Shown here: positions 6,771 through 13,765 of the stretch, one piece after another
Layout of the letters: every line of letters starts with the position of its first letter
How positions within the stretch are numbered: position 1 is the stretch's first letter
Source of the DNA: an uncultured Lachnospiraceae bacterium
GTDB lineage: Bacteria > Bacillota_A > Clostridia > Lachnospirales > Lachnospiraceae
NCBI GenBank assembly: GCA_910585655.1
Contig: CAJUFW010000075.1
Coordinates: 1-15,538 of the forward strand
Length of the DNA stretch: 15,538 nt
Reading direction: 5' to 3'
Program-made: the position numbers and the translations under genes
Notes under the pieces: generated by a model
What the model was told of the DNA's origin: nothing
The model's database searches: none
The model's input: the letters and a program-made list of their open reading frames with translations, nothing else

Positions 6771-6834
6771 GGAATAAAATAGAACGATATTCACTTTTTT
6801 GATACATTCTTTTTCCTAATAGGAGGCAATTTTG

Positions 6835-7785
6835 ATGAAACAATCTTCTTATTCCTGGTACAGCCAATACCGGCAAAAACGACAACACGGAACTGCCGAA
6901 TTTCCGGTAGCTTATTTTTATTCCCCGTTTATCCTGCCAAACGACGCTATCCCCCTCCACTGGCATCCCGAATGTGAATTGGTGCATGTGATCAGCGGTT
7001 CCATGCAGCTTTCTATCAACGGAACCCTCTATGAACTTTCGGAACATACCTTTTATTTTCTTTATGGGGAAGTTCTGCACAGCGCCGAAACCGCAAATTG
7101 TCTCTATGAAACGATTGTCTTTTCAGCAGAACGTCTTTTTGAGCAATGGCCCCTCTGCCCGGAAAAACGCCGTCTTTTGGAAACACGAGAACTTACTGTC
7201 CGGCCAAATCTCTCCCAAAAACCTGGTCTGCACAAGATCTGTGAAACCCTATTTGCTCTGCTGCATGGTTCTCTCTCCTTTCCTGCCCTTCACTTAAAGC
7301 CGCCAATGGCAAAAGAGTCGGACTATGATCCGGGTTATGATATCGCTATTTTGCAAAACGAATCCCTTCCGGCAGGCTACCAGTTCCAGGTAATCGGATT
7401 GCTCTATCAGCTTTTTGGTCTTTTGTTTGCCGAAGACTATTTTGAAAAACCGGAGGATACTGCCTTCTCCTGGAATTCCTCCCAGAAAATAAAAAATACT
7501 CTTCTTTATATCGAAGAGCATTTTTCAGAGCCGATTTCCTTAGACCAGCTTGCCCGCGCCGCCGGTCTAAACGCCAAATATTTATGTCGTTTTTTTAAAG
7601 CAGCCACCCTCTATACCCCGATGGAATATGTCAACCGTTATCGAATCGACCATGCCTGCCATCTACTTGCTTCTACCAAAGAAAGCATTACCCAGATTGC
7701 CCTTTTGTGCGGCTTTCATGATACCAGCTATTATATCCGCCTGTTTCGGCGTTATAAAGGAACGACACCTTCCCGCTATTTGTAA
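6835..7785 (+). CDS. AraC-family transcriptional regulator with cupin sensor domain
   Basis: 316 residues. I chose the ATG at 6835, with AGGAGG (6821-6826) 8 bases upstream; the TTG at 6832 is less likely. The N-terminal cupin (about 1-130) has the sugar-binding-type motif HWHPECELVHVISGSMQLSI. The C-terminal 100 residues are the double helix-turn-helix: first HTH in ISLDQLARAAGLNAKYLCRF, second in SITQIALLCGFHDTSYYIR, ending RLFRRYKGTTPSRYL. Divergence from the alpha-xylosidase gene, and that gene's promoter lacking a -35 box, suggest it activates the xylosidase in response to xylose or a xyloside. The ligand is inferred, not shown. It converges with the trhP gene at its 3' end. Confidence 0.93.
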   Translation: MKQSSYSWYSQYRQKRQHGTAEFPVAYFYSPFILPNDAIPLHWHPECELVHVISGSMQLSINGTLYELSEHTFYFLYGEVLHSAETANCLYETIVFSAERLFEQWPLCPEKRRLLETRELTVRPNLSQKPGLHKICETLFALLHGSLSFPALHLKPPMAKESDYDPGYDIAILQNESLPAGYQFQVIGLLYQLFGLLFAEDYFEKPEDTAFSWNSSQKIKNTLLYIEEHFSEPISLDQLARAAGLNAKYLCRFFKAATLYTPMEYVNRYRIDHACHLLASTKESITQIALLCGFHDTSYYIRLFRRYKGTTPSRYL

Positions 7786-7816
7786 AACCCCTTTTTCTGA
7801 TTTAAACGGCTACAAA

Positions 7817-7834
7817 TTATGCTTACCAGCATAA
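7817..7834. terminator. Weak hairpin between convergent araC-type and trhP genes
   Basis: Perfect 6-bp stem TTATGC / GCATAA with a 6-base loop, in the 67-base gap between two convergent stop codons. Only TTT follows on the minus strand and no T-run on the plus strand, so terminator function is doubtful. Confidence 0.35.
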
Positions 7835-7852
7835 ATGGATAAGAACTTGATT

Positions 7853-9118
7853 TTAAACTTCCTCTACCTTGGTACGAATCAAATCCATCGGCTCTACGTC
7901 TGCCTCAAACACCACATGAATTTCCTGCTGCGGGTGTGGGCAGCTCTCCATCGGCTTTCCGTCTTTATCCGTCATTTGCAGCACTTTGGCATGGATATTT
8001 TGCCCGTCCGGCTTCATAATCTCTACTACGTCCCCGACGGAAAATTTATTCCGCTGCTCCAAAACTGCCACTTTTTTTCCGCCATTTTCCTGCCCGTTCT
8101 TCTCGTATATTCTTCCTATCGTTCCCAAATAAACATACTCTTTCACATAAGTATTGCTATCATAAATCTGGGCATCTTCGCTTGGTTTCCCAAAGAAAAA
8201 ACCAGTGGTAAATCTCCGGTTCGTACATTTTGCCACTTCCTCCCGGTAATCAGCCAAACGGCTTTGATAGCGTTCCGGGTTTTCTACATAGTCGTCTATC
8301 GCCTGGCGGTAGGCTCTGGCTACCGTCGCCACATACAGCGCCGTTTTCATTCGTCCTTCTACCTTAAAACTGTCGATCCCGGCAGCAATCAACTCCGGAA
8401 TATGTTCGATCATACACAAATCCTTGGAATTAAAAATATACGTCCCGCGGTCGTTTTCTTCTACCGGCATATATTCTCCCGGACGGTTTTCCTCTACCAG
8501 ATAGTATTTCCAGCGGCACGGATGTGTACAGGCGCCCAGGTTTGCATCCCGCCCTGTCATATAGTTGCTAAGCAAGCAGCGCCCCGAATAGGAAATACAC
8601 ATCGCCCCATGTACAAAAGTTTCGATCTCCAAATCGTCCGGGATATGTTCGCGGATCTCCCGAATTTCATCCAACGATAATTCCCTGGCTGAAACGACCC
8701 GCTTGGCTCCCATCCGCTGCCAGAACCGATATGTGGCGTAATTGACATTGTTTGCCTGGGTGCTGATATGAGCCTCAATCTCCGGGCAAATCTCCTGCTG
8801 CAGCTCAAACACGCCCGGATCGGAAATAATCAAAGCATCCGGCTTAATTTCCTTTAGCTCTTCAAAATATTGCCTCACTCCTGCCAAATCCGCATTATGT
8901 GCGGTAATATTAGCAGTAACGTATACCCTTTTTCCATACTGATGTGCATAGGCGATGCCTGCCTGCATGTCCTCTTTGGAAAAGTTTTTTGCCTTTGCCC
9001 GCAGCCCGTACATCTCTCCGCCGATATAAACGGCGTCTGCTCCATAGCGAACGGCTACCTGCAATACTTCTAAATTACTGGCTGGCATGAGCAGTTCCGG
9101 CTTCCGGTTTTTATTCAT
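7853..9118 (-). CDS. trhP: U32-family tRNA U34 hydroxylation protein TrhP (YrrO-like)
   Basis: 421 residues, matching the long (YrrO/trhP2) type of B. subtilis. The U32 signature is complete: ETFVHGAMCISYSGRCLLS (166-184), with further cysteines in GACTHPCRW (Cys197, Cys201). U32 proteins of this type bind an iron-sulfur cluster through conserved cysteines. They were first called peptidases or collagenases, but TrhP is needed for prephenate-dependent formation of 5-hydroxyuridine at the tRNA wobble base. N-terminal motif: ELLMPASNLEVLQVAVRYGADAVYIG (TIM-barrel start, residues 8-33; listed here as ELLMPASNLE and GADAVYIGG). ATG start overlapping the trmR stop by 4 bases (ATGA), so the two are translationally coupled. 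B. subtilis has a second, shorter U32 gene (yrrN) beside this one; none is present here. Confidence 0.9.
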   Translation of the reverse strand: MNKNRKPELLMPASNLEVLQVAVRYGADAVYIGGEMYGLRAKAKNFSKEDMQAGIAYAHQYGKRVYVTANITAHNADLAGVRQYFEELKEIKPDALIISDPGVFELQQEICPEIEAHISTQANNVNYATYRFWQRMGAKRVVSARELSLDEIREIREHIPDDLEIETFVHGAMCISYSGRCLLSNYMTGRDANLGACTHPCRWKYYLVEENRPGEYMPVEENDRGTYIFNSKDLCMIEHIPELIAAGIDSFKVEGRMKTALYVATVARAYRQAIDDYVENPERYQSRLADYREEVAKCTNRRFTTGFFFGKPSEDAQIYDSNTYVKEYVYLGTIGRIYEKNGQENGGKKVAVLEQRNKFSVGDVVEIMKPDGQNIHAKVLQMTDKDGKPMESCPHPQQEIHVVFEADVEPMDLIRTKVEEV

Positions 9119-9810
9119 ACTTTTTCCCTCTTTCTCTTTCCTTCTCTATTTTTCTGATGCTCCCGTACCGTCAGCGCTACGCCGTCCCCTACCTGCAGCA
9201 GCACCGTTTTCAGCTCCGGCGTATGCGTCAGAGTATACAGATACTCCCTCATCCGGCTGTGAATGGTTCGATCCCGTCTCGTAACTGCGTAACGGGATTC
9301 CAAAATATCCCCCTCCTGGAGAATGTTGTCGGATACCAGCATACCATCTTCGGACAGCAACGTTAAAACCGGCGGTAAAAAATAAGGGTACTGCCCCTTT
9401 GCTGCATCCATAAAAATAAAATCAAAGCTGCCTGGCTGCTCTTTTGCCAGCCGGTTTAGTATCTCCTGTGCCTCTCCTTCTACTAAAGCAATGGCTCCCT
9501 CCGGATCATAGGCTTCCAGATTTTTCCTCGCCTCTACCAGACGCATTTCTACTTTTTCTATCGTAGTGATTCTGGCATCCTTTGGTAAATGAGCTTTCAT
9601 AAACAATGCAGAAAATCCGACTGCTGTCCCAATTTCTAAAATACGCTTTGGCTGATCTTTTACCAATAAAAAAGCCAGCAGGCTTTGCGTCGCCTTTCGG
9701 ATGATCGGCACTCCTGCCGCCAGTGCTTCTTGCTCTAAGGCGCCAAGCGGTTCCGGCAGTTCTGCAGACAGAGAATCTATATAGATATCAAAGCGTTCCT
9801 GGTCTAACAT
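9115..9810 (-). CDS. trmR: tRNA 5-hydroxyuridine methyltransferase TrmR (YrrM-like)
   Basis: 231 residues; ATG start with GGAG about 10 bases upstream. SAM-dependent O-methyltransferase of the catechol/caffeoyl-CoA type: motif I ILEIGTAVGFSALFM (57-71), acidic SAM-contact TTIEK (82-86), metal-site FMDAAKG (Asp135) and SDNILQEG (Asp161-Asn162). In B. subtilis the homologue methylates 5-hydroxyuridine at tRNA position 34 to 5-methoxyuridine, which broadens wobble decoding. The overlapping trhP gene makes the hydroxylated substrate, so the pair covers both steps. The last 14 residues (HQKNREGKRKREKV) are a basic tail that could help bind tRNA (inference). A plain small-molecule O-methyltransferase would be the alternative, but the neighbour argues against it. 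Confidence 0.88.
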   Translation of the reverse strand: MLDQERFDIYIDSLSAELPEPLGALEQEALAAGVPIIRKATQSLLAFLLVKDQPKRILEIGTAVGFSALFMKAHLPKDARITTIEKVEMRLVEARKNLEAYDPEGAIALVEGEAQEILNRLAKEQPGSFDFIFMDAAKGQYPYFLPPVLTLLSEDGMLVSDNILQEGDILESRYAVTRRDRTIHSRMREYLYTLTHTPELKTVLLQVGDGVALTVREHQKNREGKRKREKV

Positions 9811-9844
9811 CGGCTTATGTCTCCTTTTCCTTTTTACCCATATG

Positions 9845-9886
9845 AAAAACCCTTACCAACCTTCTCTTCAGAAAATCAGTAAGGAT
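9845..9886 (-). terminator. Probable terminator or attenuator between the MltG-like gene and trmR
   Basis: On the minus strand CCTTAC (9879-9884) pairs with GTAAGG (9851-9856) across a 22-base interior. The stem extends by a U-G and an A-U pair, and the interior can fold a second small stem (TTCT-GAAG-AGAA). It is followed by GTTTTTC (A-run 9845-9849). It would split the long cluster into ireB...MltG-like and trmR-trhP, or allow partial read-through, since no clear promoter fits in the 35 bases left before trmR. Confidence 0.6.
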
Positions 9887-9904
9887 TTCTCTCCCCTGGC
9901 GGCT

Positions 9905-10297
9905 TCAATTCGGCTGCGCCGCCGGGGCAATGACCGCATAGATTTCATCGTAATCCATCGAAGCGTTTACGTTATAAGTGCCGGGAAGAATATTTTTCTT
10001 CATCAGTTTGGCGCGGAGGAAAAAGGAAAACCGATTGACGATAATCCGGTTCTGCTCTAGCTTCGCTGCCACCCGCATCGTAGATTCTCCCTCTGAAATA
10101 GTCAGTTCGTATTCCCGCCCGTTTTCCTCCGATACCCGTACGGAGCCAAATACTTGATAAGAAAAATCATAGGCAATCTGACTAAACTTTACCACCAACA
10201 TAACCACTACGATAAAAAAAACAATATTCAACAGCAAATGCAGCACCATACTGGTGATATCCAATACGACTTTTGTCGCAGCACTTTTTTTCGCCAA
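9905..10297 (-). CDS. MltG/YceG-like membrane protein lacking the catalytic domain
   Basis: About 130 residues. MltG, the endolytic transglycosylase that ends peptidoglycan strand growth, is normally 330-380 residues. This protein has only the front part: one membrane helix (about 13-36, ITSMVLHLLLNIVFFIVVVM) and the LysM-like subdomain (YELTISEGESTMRVAAKLEQ ... IIVNRFSFFLRAKL ... LPGTYNVNASMDYDEIYAVI). It stops at PAAQPN, and the lytic domain with its catalytic Glu is absent. I chose the TTG at 10297 because GAGG lies 8 bases before it; the GTG at 10306 overlaps that ribosome site. B. subtilis has full-length mltG (yrrL) at exactly this place before yrrM, so this is the positional equivalent in shortened form. 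It may be a regulator or scaffold in wall synthesis, or a relic. Confidence 0.78.
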   Translation of the reverse strand: MAKKSAATKVVLDITSMVLHLLLNIVFFIVVVMLVVKFSQIAYDFSYQVFGSVRVSEENGREYELTISEGESTMRVAAKLEQNRIIVNRFSFFLRAKLMKKNILPGTYNVNASMDYDEIYAVIAPAAQPN

Positions 10298-10335
10298 ATT
10301 CAACACCTCGATTTTTCAAAAAGATTAACTACTGC

Positions 10336-12015
10336 TTATACTTCCATAATAATCGGCAGGATCGTCGGATTCCGCTTTGTCTGCTTCCAGATATAGTCAC
10401 CGAGTGAATCCCTGATTTCATTTTTGATCTTGCCCCAGTCTGTAATCTTTCTGGACATACATTTTTCCAAAGCTTCATTGACGACGACTCTCGCCTCTTC
10501 CATCAGATTTTCCGATTCTCTCACATAAACAAAACCTCTTGAAACAATATCCGGACCTGCCAGAACCTGATTACTTCCTTTTTCTAAAGTCAGAACAATA
10601 ATGATCAGACCGTTTTCGGAAAGATGCTGGCGGTCGCGTAACACAATATTGCCTACGTCGCCTACTCCCAGACCATCTACCAAAATTCCCTGAGCTGTTA
10701 CATGATCTACGACTTTTCCCTGCTCTTCGGTCAGTTCCAGTACATCTCCGGAAGAAAGGACAAAAATCCTCTCCTTTGGCGTACCAAGACTTTCCGCCAG
10801 TTCTGCATGCCGGATCAAATGCCAGTATTCTCCATGTACCGGAATTACATAGTTTGGCTTGGTCAGCGCATGGATCAGCTTGATTTCCTCCTGGCTGGCA
10901 TGACCAGACACATGAGTATCCTGGAAAATCACGTTTGCTCCCTTCATCGACAGTTCGTTGATAACCTTAGAGACTGATTTTTCATTTCCAGGAATCGGAT
11001 TGGAACTGAATATGATGGTATCTCCTGGCTTAATGCTGACTTTTTTATGAATAGAAGCTGCCATCCGGGACAGAGCCGCCATCGCCTCTCCCTGACTTCC
11101 GGTAGTAATCAGTACAATCTGTTCGTCGGTGTAGCTCTTCATCTGTTCAATATCAATGATCGTTGTATCCTTTACCGTAATATAGCCTAATTCTCTGGCA
11201 ATATTGACGATGTTGACCATGCTGCGTCCTTCGATGACTACCTTGCGGTTGTATTTTTCGGCAGAATTGATGATTTGCTGCACCCGGTCTACATTAGACG
11301 CAAACGTAGCCACAATGATCCGCTGACGCATATTGTCTGCAAATATATTATCAAAGGTCTTTCCTACCGTACGCTCCGACATCGTAAAACCAGGACGCAT
11401 AATATTCGTACTGTCGCACATTAAAGCCAGGACGCCCTTCTTCCCAATCTCTCCAATCCGCTGCAAATCAATGGTGTCGCCAAAAACCGGGGTGTAATCC
11501 ACCTTAAAATCTCCGGTATGGAATACGGTTCCGGCAGGAGAATAAATAGCCAGCGCCGCCGCATCGGCAATACTGTGATTGATACGGATAAACTCAATCC
11601 GGAAACATCCTAAATTGATGGACTGTCCGTATTTGATAATCTTACGCTTTGTTGTTTTAACCAGGTTGTGTTCCTTTAGCTTATTTTCAATGATCGCCAT
11701 AGTCAGCTTGGTCGCGTAAACCGGAACGTTGATATCCCGCAGTACGTATGGCAGCGCGCCGATATGATCCTCGTGTCCGTGCGTAATGACAAAGCCCTTT
11801 ACTTTGGATAAATTTTGCTTTAAATATTCCACATCCGGAATCACCAGATCGATTCCTAACATCTCATCCTCCGGAAAGGAAAGCCCGCAGTCCACAACCA
11901 CAATACTATCCTCATATTCAAAGGCAGTAATGTTCATCCCAATCTGTTCCAAGCCGCCTAACGGAATGATTTTTAAACCGTTTAAACTGGCTTTTGCTTC
12001 TTTTTTTGTTCTCAA
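10336..12015 (-). CDS. rnj: Ribonuclease J
   Basis: 559 residues; TTG start (12015) with GGAGGTG 8 bases upstream, and the usual N-terminus LKIIPLGGLEQIGMN follows at once. Metallo-beta-lactamase / beta-CASP nuclease with endo- and 5'-3' exonuclease activity in mRNA decay and rRNA maturation. The zinc motif HGHEDHIG holds His79, His81, Asp83 and His84; further ligands are His147 in RINHSIADA and Asp169 in FHTGDF. The beta-CASP His is in HVSGHASQEEIK, and HGEYWHL follows. The C-terminal domain ends KQTKRNPTILPIIMEV, as in family members. It sits 59 bases after fur and 38 bases before the MltG-like gene. Whether this species has one or two RNase J proteins cannot be seen here. Confidence 0.96.
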   Translation of the reverse strand: MRTKKEAKASLNGLKIIPLGGLEQIGMNITAFEYEDSIVVVDCGLSFPEDEMLGIDLVIPDVEYLKQNLSKVKGFVITHGHEDHIGALPYVLRDINVPVYATKLTMAIIENKLKEHNLVKTTKRKIIKYGQSINLGCFRIEFIRINHSIADAAALAIYSPAGTVFHTGDFKVDYTPVFGDTIDLQRIGEIGKKGVLALMCDSTNIMRPGFTMSERTVGKTFDNIFADNMRQRIIVATFASNVDRVQQIINSAEKYNRKVVIEGRSMVNIVNIARELGYITVKDTTIIDIEQMKSYTDEQIVLITTGSQGEAMAALSRMAASIHKKVSIKPGDTIIFSSNPIPGNEKSVSKVINELSMKGANVIFQDTHVSGHASQEEIKLIHALTKPNYVIPVHGEYWHLIRHAELAESLGTPKERIFVLSSGDVLELTEEQGKVVDHVTAQGILVDGLGVGDVGNIVLRDRQHLSENGLIIIVLTLEKGSNQVLAGPDIVSRGFVYVRESENLMEEARVVVNEALEKCMSRKITDWGKIKNEIRDSLGDYIWKQTKRNPTILPIIMEV

Positions 12016-12074
12016 AATTCCTGCACCTCCATTAACTTGTGCAGTATATCAAAATCCGGTTTTCGCTTTTTATG

Positions 12075-12542
12075 CTAGCTTTTGTTACGGCAGTTTTTAC
12101 AATACCCGAACAGCTTTACGTCATGATTGACCACCTGAAAGCCGCACGAATCCTCTATATTAGATTCCAACGTCTCTAACAGATCTCCCTCAAAAGAGGT
12201 CAAAGCCCCGCAATTTAAGCATATTAAATGATGGTGACGGTGGCCGCTGCCTTCCCTCGCCTTTCCTATCTCGTATCTGGCATAACCGCCGTCCAAACTA
12301 AGCCTGTCAATCAGGTTGAGTTCCGACAGAAGCTGTACCGTCCGATATACAGTGGCAAGCCCGGTCTCCGGGTACTGTTTCCGCACCAAGTCATAGATTT
12401 CTTCTACTGTCAAATGCTGCCCAGGTCGTTCCTGAAGCACCTCTAATATCGCTACCCGCTGGCTTGTCACCTTTAATCCGTTTTCCCGTAATAATGCCTT
12501 AAACTCCTCGTTTCCGCGTTTCTGTTCTGATTCCAAACCCAC
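12075..12542 (-). CDS. fur: Fur-family metal-responsive repressor
   Basis: 155 residues; GTG start with GGAGG 7 bases upstream. The N-terminal winged helix has GLKVTSQRVAILEVL and recognition helix GLATVYRTVQLLSEL (61-75). The C-terminal dimer domain carries a His cluster, HRHHHLIC (101-108). Two CxxC pairs (Cys108/Cys111 and Cys148/Cys151, CLNC and CKNC) form the structural zinc site. The His cluster reads more like Fur than PerR, but Fur, Zur and PerR cannot be told apart safely from this. It lies between the DUF1292 gene and RNase J in the same direction. I saw no clear GATAATGATAATCATTATC box in the gaps of this cluster, so its targets are probably elsewhere. Confidence 0.92.
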   Translation of the reverse strand: MGLESEQKRGNEEFKALLRENGLKVTSQRVAILEVLQERPGQHLTVEEIYDLVRKQYPETGLATVYRTVQLLSELNLIDRLSLDGGYARYEIGKAREGSGHRHHHLICLNCGALTSFEGDLLETLESNIEDSCGFQVVNHDVKLFGYCKNCRNKS

Positions 12543-12578
12543 GCAATTTCCTCCGGTCCTGATACACTACGTTCTTTT

Positions 12579-12866
12579 TTATTCTTTTCCTACTTCAATC
12601 TCTACGTCGTCTAGAATCTCCATAAATACTTTGGAGATCGCATTTAGTTCCTCTTCGTCCTCTACGATTCCGTATACGGTCTCTTCGGTTTCTCCGCCTG
12701 CCTTAGCAGGTGTTTCCTTTAAAATCAAAGCCTCTGCTTCTTCTCCTTCCGAATCTGCTACCAGGATATAGTTTACCCCGCCGATTCGGGTTTGCTCCAG
12801 CACAAAAAATTCCACTTCTTCTTCCTCTTCCGTTGTAAATAAAATGCGCTCTTGTAGATCTGCCAT
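12579..12866 (-). CDS. DUF1292 family small acidic protein (YrzB-like)
   Basis: 95 residues, very acidic: TTEEEEEVEFFVLEQTRIGG near the N-terminus, then VNYILVADSEGEEAEALILK, then TVYGIVEDEEELNAISKVF. ATG start with AAGGAG upstream. This is the DUF1292/YrzB family, found next to yqgF and ireB in many Firmicutes; its function is unknown. It begins 11 bases after the ruvX stop codon, so the two are surely co-transcribed. The family usually has about 90 residues, so it appears complete. Confidence 0.88.
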   Translation of the reverse strand: MADLQERILFTTEEEEEVEFFVLEQTRIGGVNYILVADSEGEEAEALILKETPAKAGGETEETVYGIVEDEEELNAISKVFMEILDDVEIEVGKE

Positions 12867-12877
12867 CTTTTTTCTCC

Positions 12878-13315
12878 TTATCCGTTCTCTGCCTGTCCTC
12901 TTTTATAATCCAGATAACCCTGTAAAATCAATGCCGCCGCCACCTGATCCACTACCTTTGCACGCTTTTCTCTCCGTACTCCGGCTTCTATCATGATTCG
13001 ATGTGCCGCCACTGTCGTCAGACGCTCGTCCCAAAGGACAACCGGTAGCCCAGTCCGCTTTCTAAGCATAACAGCAAAGGCTTCCGATTTCTCACATCGT
13101 TCGCCCTCGGTATGATTCATATTTCTAGGATACCCCAAAACAATCTCTTCTACCTGATATTCTGCTATCAACGCCTCTAATCTTGCTAATGTACGGCGAA
13201 GCTTATTTTCTTCTTTTCTACGGATGATCTCAAGACCCTGCGCCGTCAGCAGCAGCTCGTCGCTTAACGCCACGCCTACGGTAACAGAGCCATAATCTAA
13301 TCCCATAATCCTCAC
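12878..13315 (-). CDS. ruvX: YqgF/RuvX: pre-16S rRNA nuclease, Holliday-junction-resolvase fold
   Basis: 145 residues, RNase H-like fold. Acidic residues at the expected places: Asp7 in MGLDYGSVTVGVALSD, Glu97 in WDERLTT, Asp123 in VVDQVAAALILQGYLD. The family GYPRNMNHTEGER loop is also present. YqgF trims the 5' end of pre-16S rRNA in E. coli and can cut branched DNA. I chose the GTG at 13315 because MRIMGLDYG is the conserved start, with GGGAG nine bases upstream; the ATG at 13306 would remove three residues. It follows ireB by 20 bases. Its company with RNase J fits an RNA-processing role. Confidence 0.94.
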   Translation of the reverse strand: MRIMGLDYGSVTVGVALSDELLLTAQGLEIIRRKEENKLRRTLARLEALIAEYQVEEIVLGYPRNMNHTEGERCEKSEAFAVMLRKRTGLPVVLWDERLTTVAAHRIMIEAGVRREKRAKVVDQVAAALILQGYLDYKRGQAENG

Positions 13316-13335
13316 TGATATCGGCTCCCGTCCTG

Positions 13336-13608
13336 CTATCCCTGTTTTTCCGACTCCAGAACACGAATGTAATTTTCCATCAGTTCTTCTAAAATCTCAT
13401 CCCGCTCTACCTTCATAATCATGCTTCTGGCACCTCTGTGGTTGGTAATATAAGTCGGATCTCCGGACATCACATAGCCTACGATTTGGTTCACCGGATT
13501 ATAGCCCTTTTCCGTCAACGCCTCATATACAGCCGTTAAAACATCCTTTACTTGGAGTTCTGGTTCCTTTTGGACTTTAAAATATTGGGTATGGTTCATT
13601 TCCTGCAT
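13336..13608 (-). CDS. ireB: IreB family (DUF965, YrzL-like) regulatory phosphoprotein
   Basis: 90 residues from the ATG at 13608, matching the family length of about 88-90. Signature: FKVQKEPELQVKDVLTAVYE, then EKGYNPVNQIVGYVMSGDP, then RDEILEELMENYI. In Enterococcus faecalis IreB is phosphorylated on N-terminal threonines by the kinase IreK and modulates cephalosporin resistance. Here one Thr (residue 7, MQEMNHTQYF) is in a similar place. GTGAGG sits 6 bases upstream of this ATG. An in-frame GTG at 13695, with AGAGGAG a few bases upstream, would add 29 residues (MKSHGCMLVPRSVAPEAVGI...). I treat that as less likely because the family does not have the extension and the predicted transcript starts near 13700. 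First gene of the cluster that continues to RNase J. Confidence 0.9.
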   Translation of the reverse strand: MQEMNHTQYFKVQKEPELQVKDVLTAVYEALTEKGYNPVNQIVGYVMSGDPTYITNHRGARSMIMKVERDEILEELMENYIRVLESEKQG

Positions 13609-13706
13609 AATCAGCCTCACGTCCTTCTTTTGCTCAATCCCTACAGCTTCCGGAGCCACCGATCTCGGCACAAGCATGCATCCGTGGCTTTTCACTTATC
13701 TCCTCT

Positions 13707-13735
13707 ATCTTAATACAAATTGATCGAAATTACAA
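13707..13735 (-). promoter_or_regulatory. Candidate promoter of the ireB-ruvX-DUF1292-fur-rnj cluster
   Basis: TTGTAA (13730-13735) and TAAGAT (13707-13712) on the minus strand, spacer 17, 4 of 6 matches each. Transcription would start near 13700, leaving a leader of about 92 bases before the ireB ATG. No terminator is visible between mtaB and ireB, so read-through from mtaB is also possible. Confidence 0.5.
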
Positions 13736-13765
13736 TCCATTTATGAAAATTTTAAGAATTTTTTG

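Noticed and set aside
6772..6792. GAATA-N11-TATTC repeat as the AraC-type binding site
   Set aside because: Arms are only five bases and AT-rich, and AraC-family sites are usually direct repeats; kept only as a broad search region.
7835..8680. 281-codon plus-strand frame opposite trhP
   Set aside because: Antisense shadow of a strongly conserved U32 gene; the hydrophobic look comes from reversed codons and no ribosome site precedes it.
12016..12074. AAAACCGGATTTT-like symmetry after fur as a terminator
   Set aside because: The stem is short, imperfect and mostly A/T, and no proper U-run follows; it cannot be called a terminator.
13736..13765. AAAATTTT symmetry after mtaB as a terminator
   Set aside because: No GC-containing stem; not a credible rho-independent terminator.
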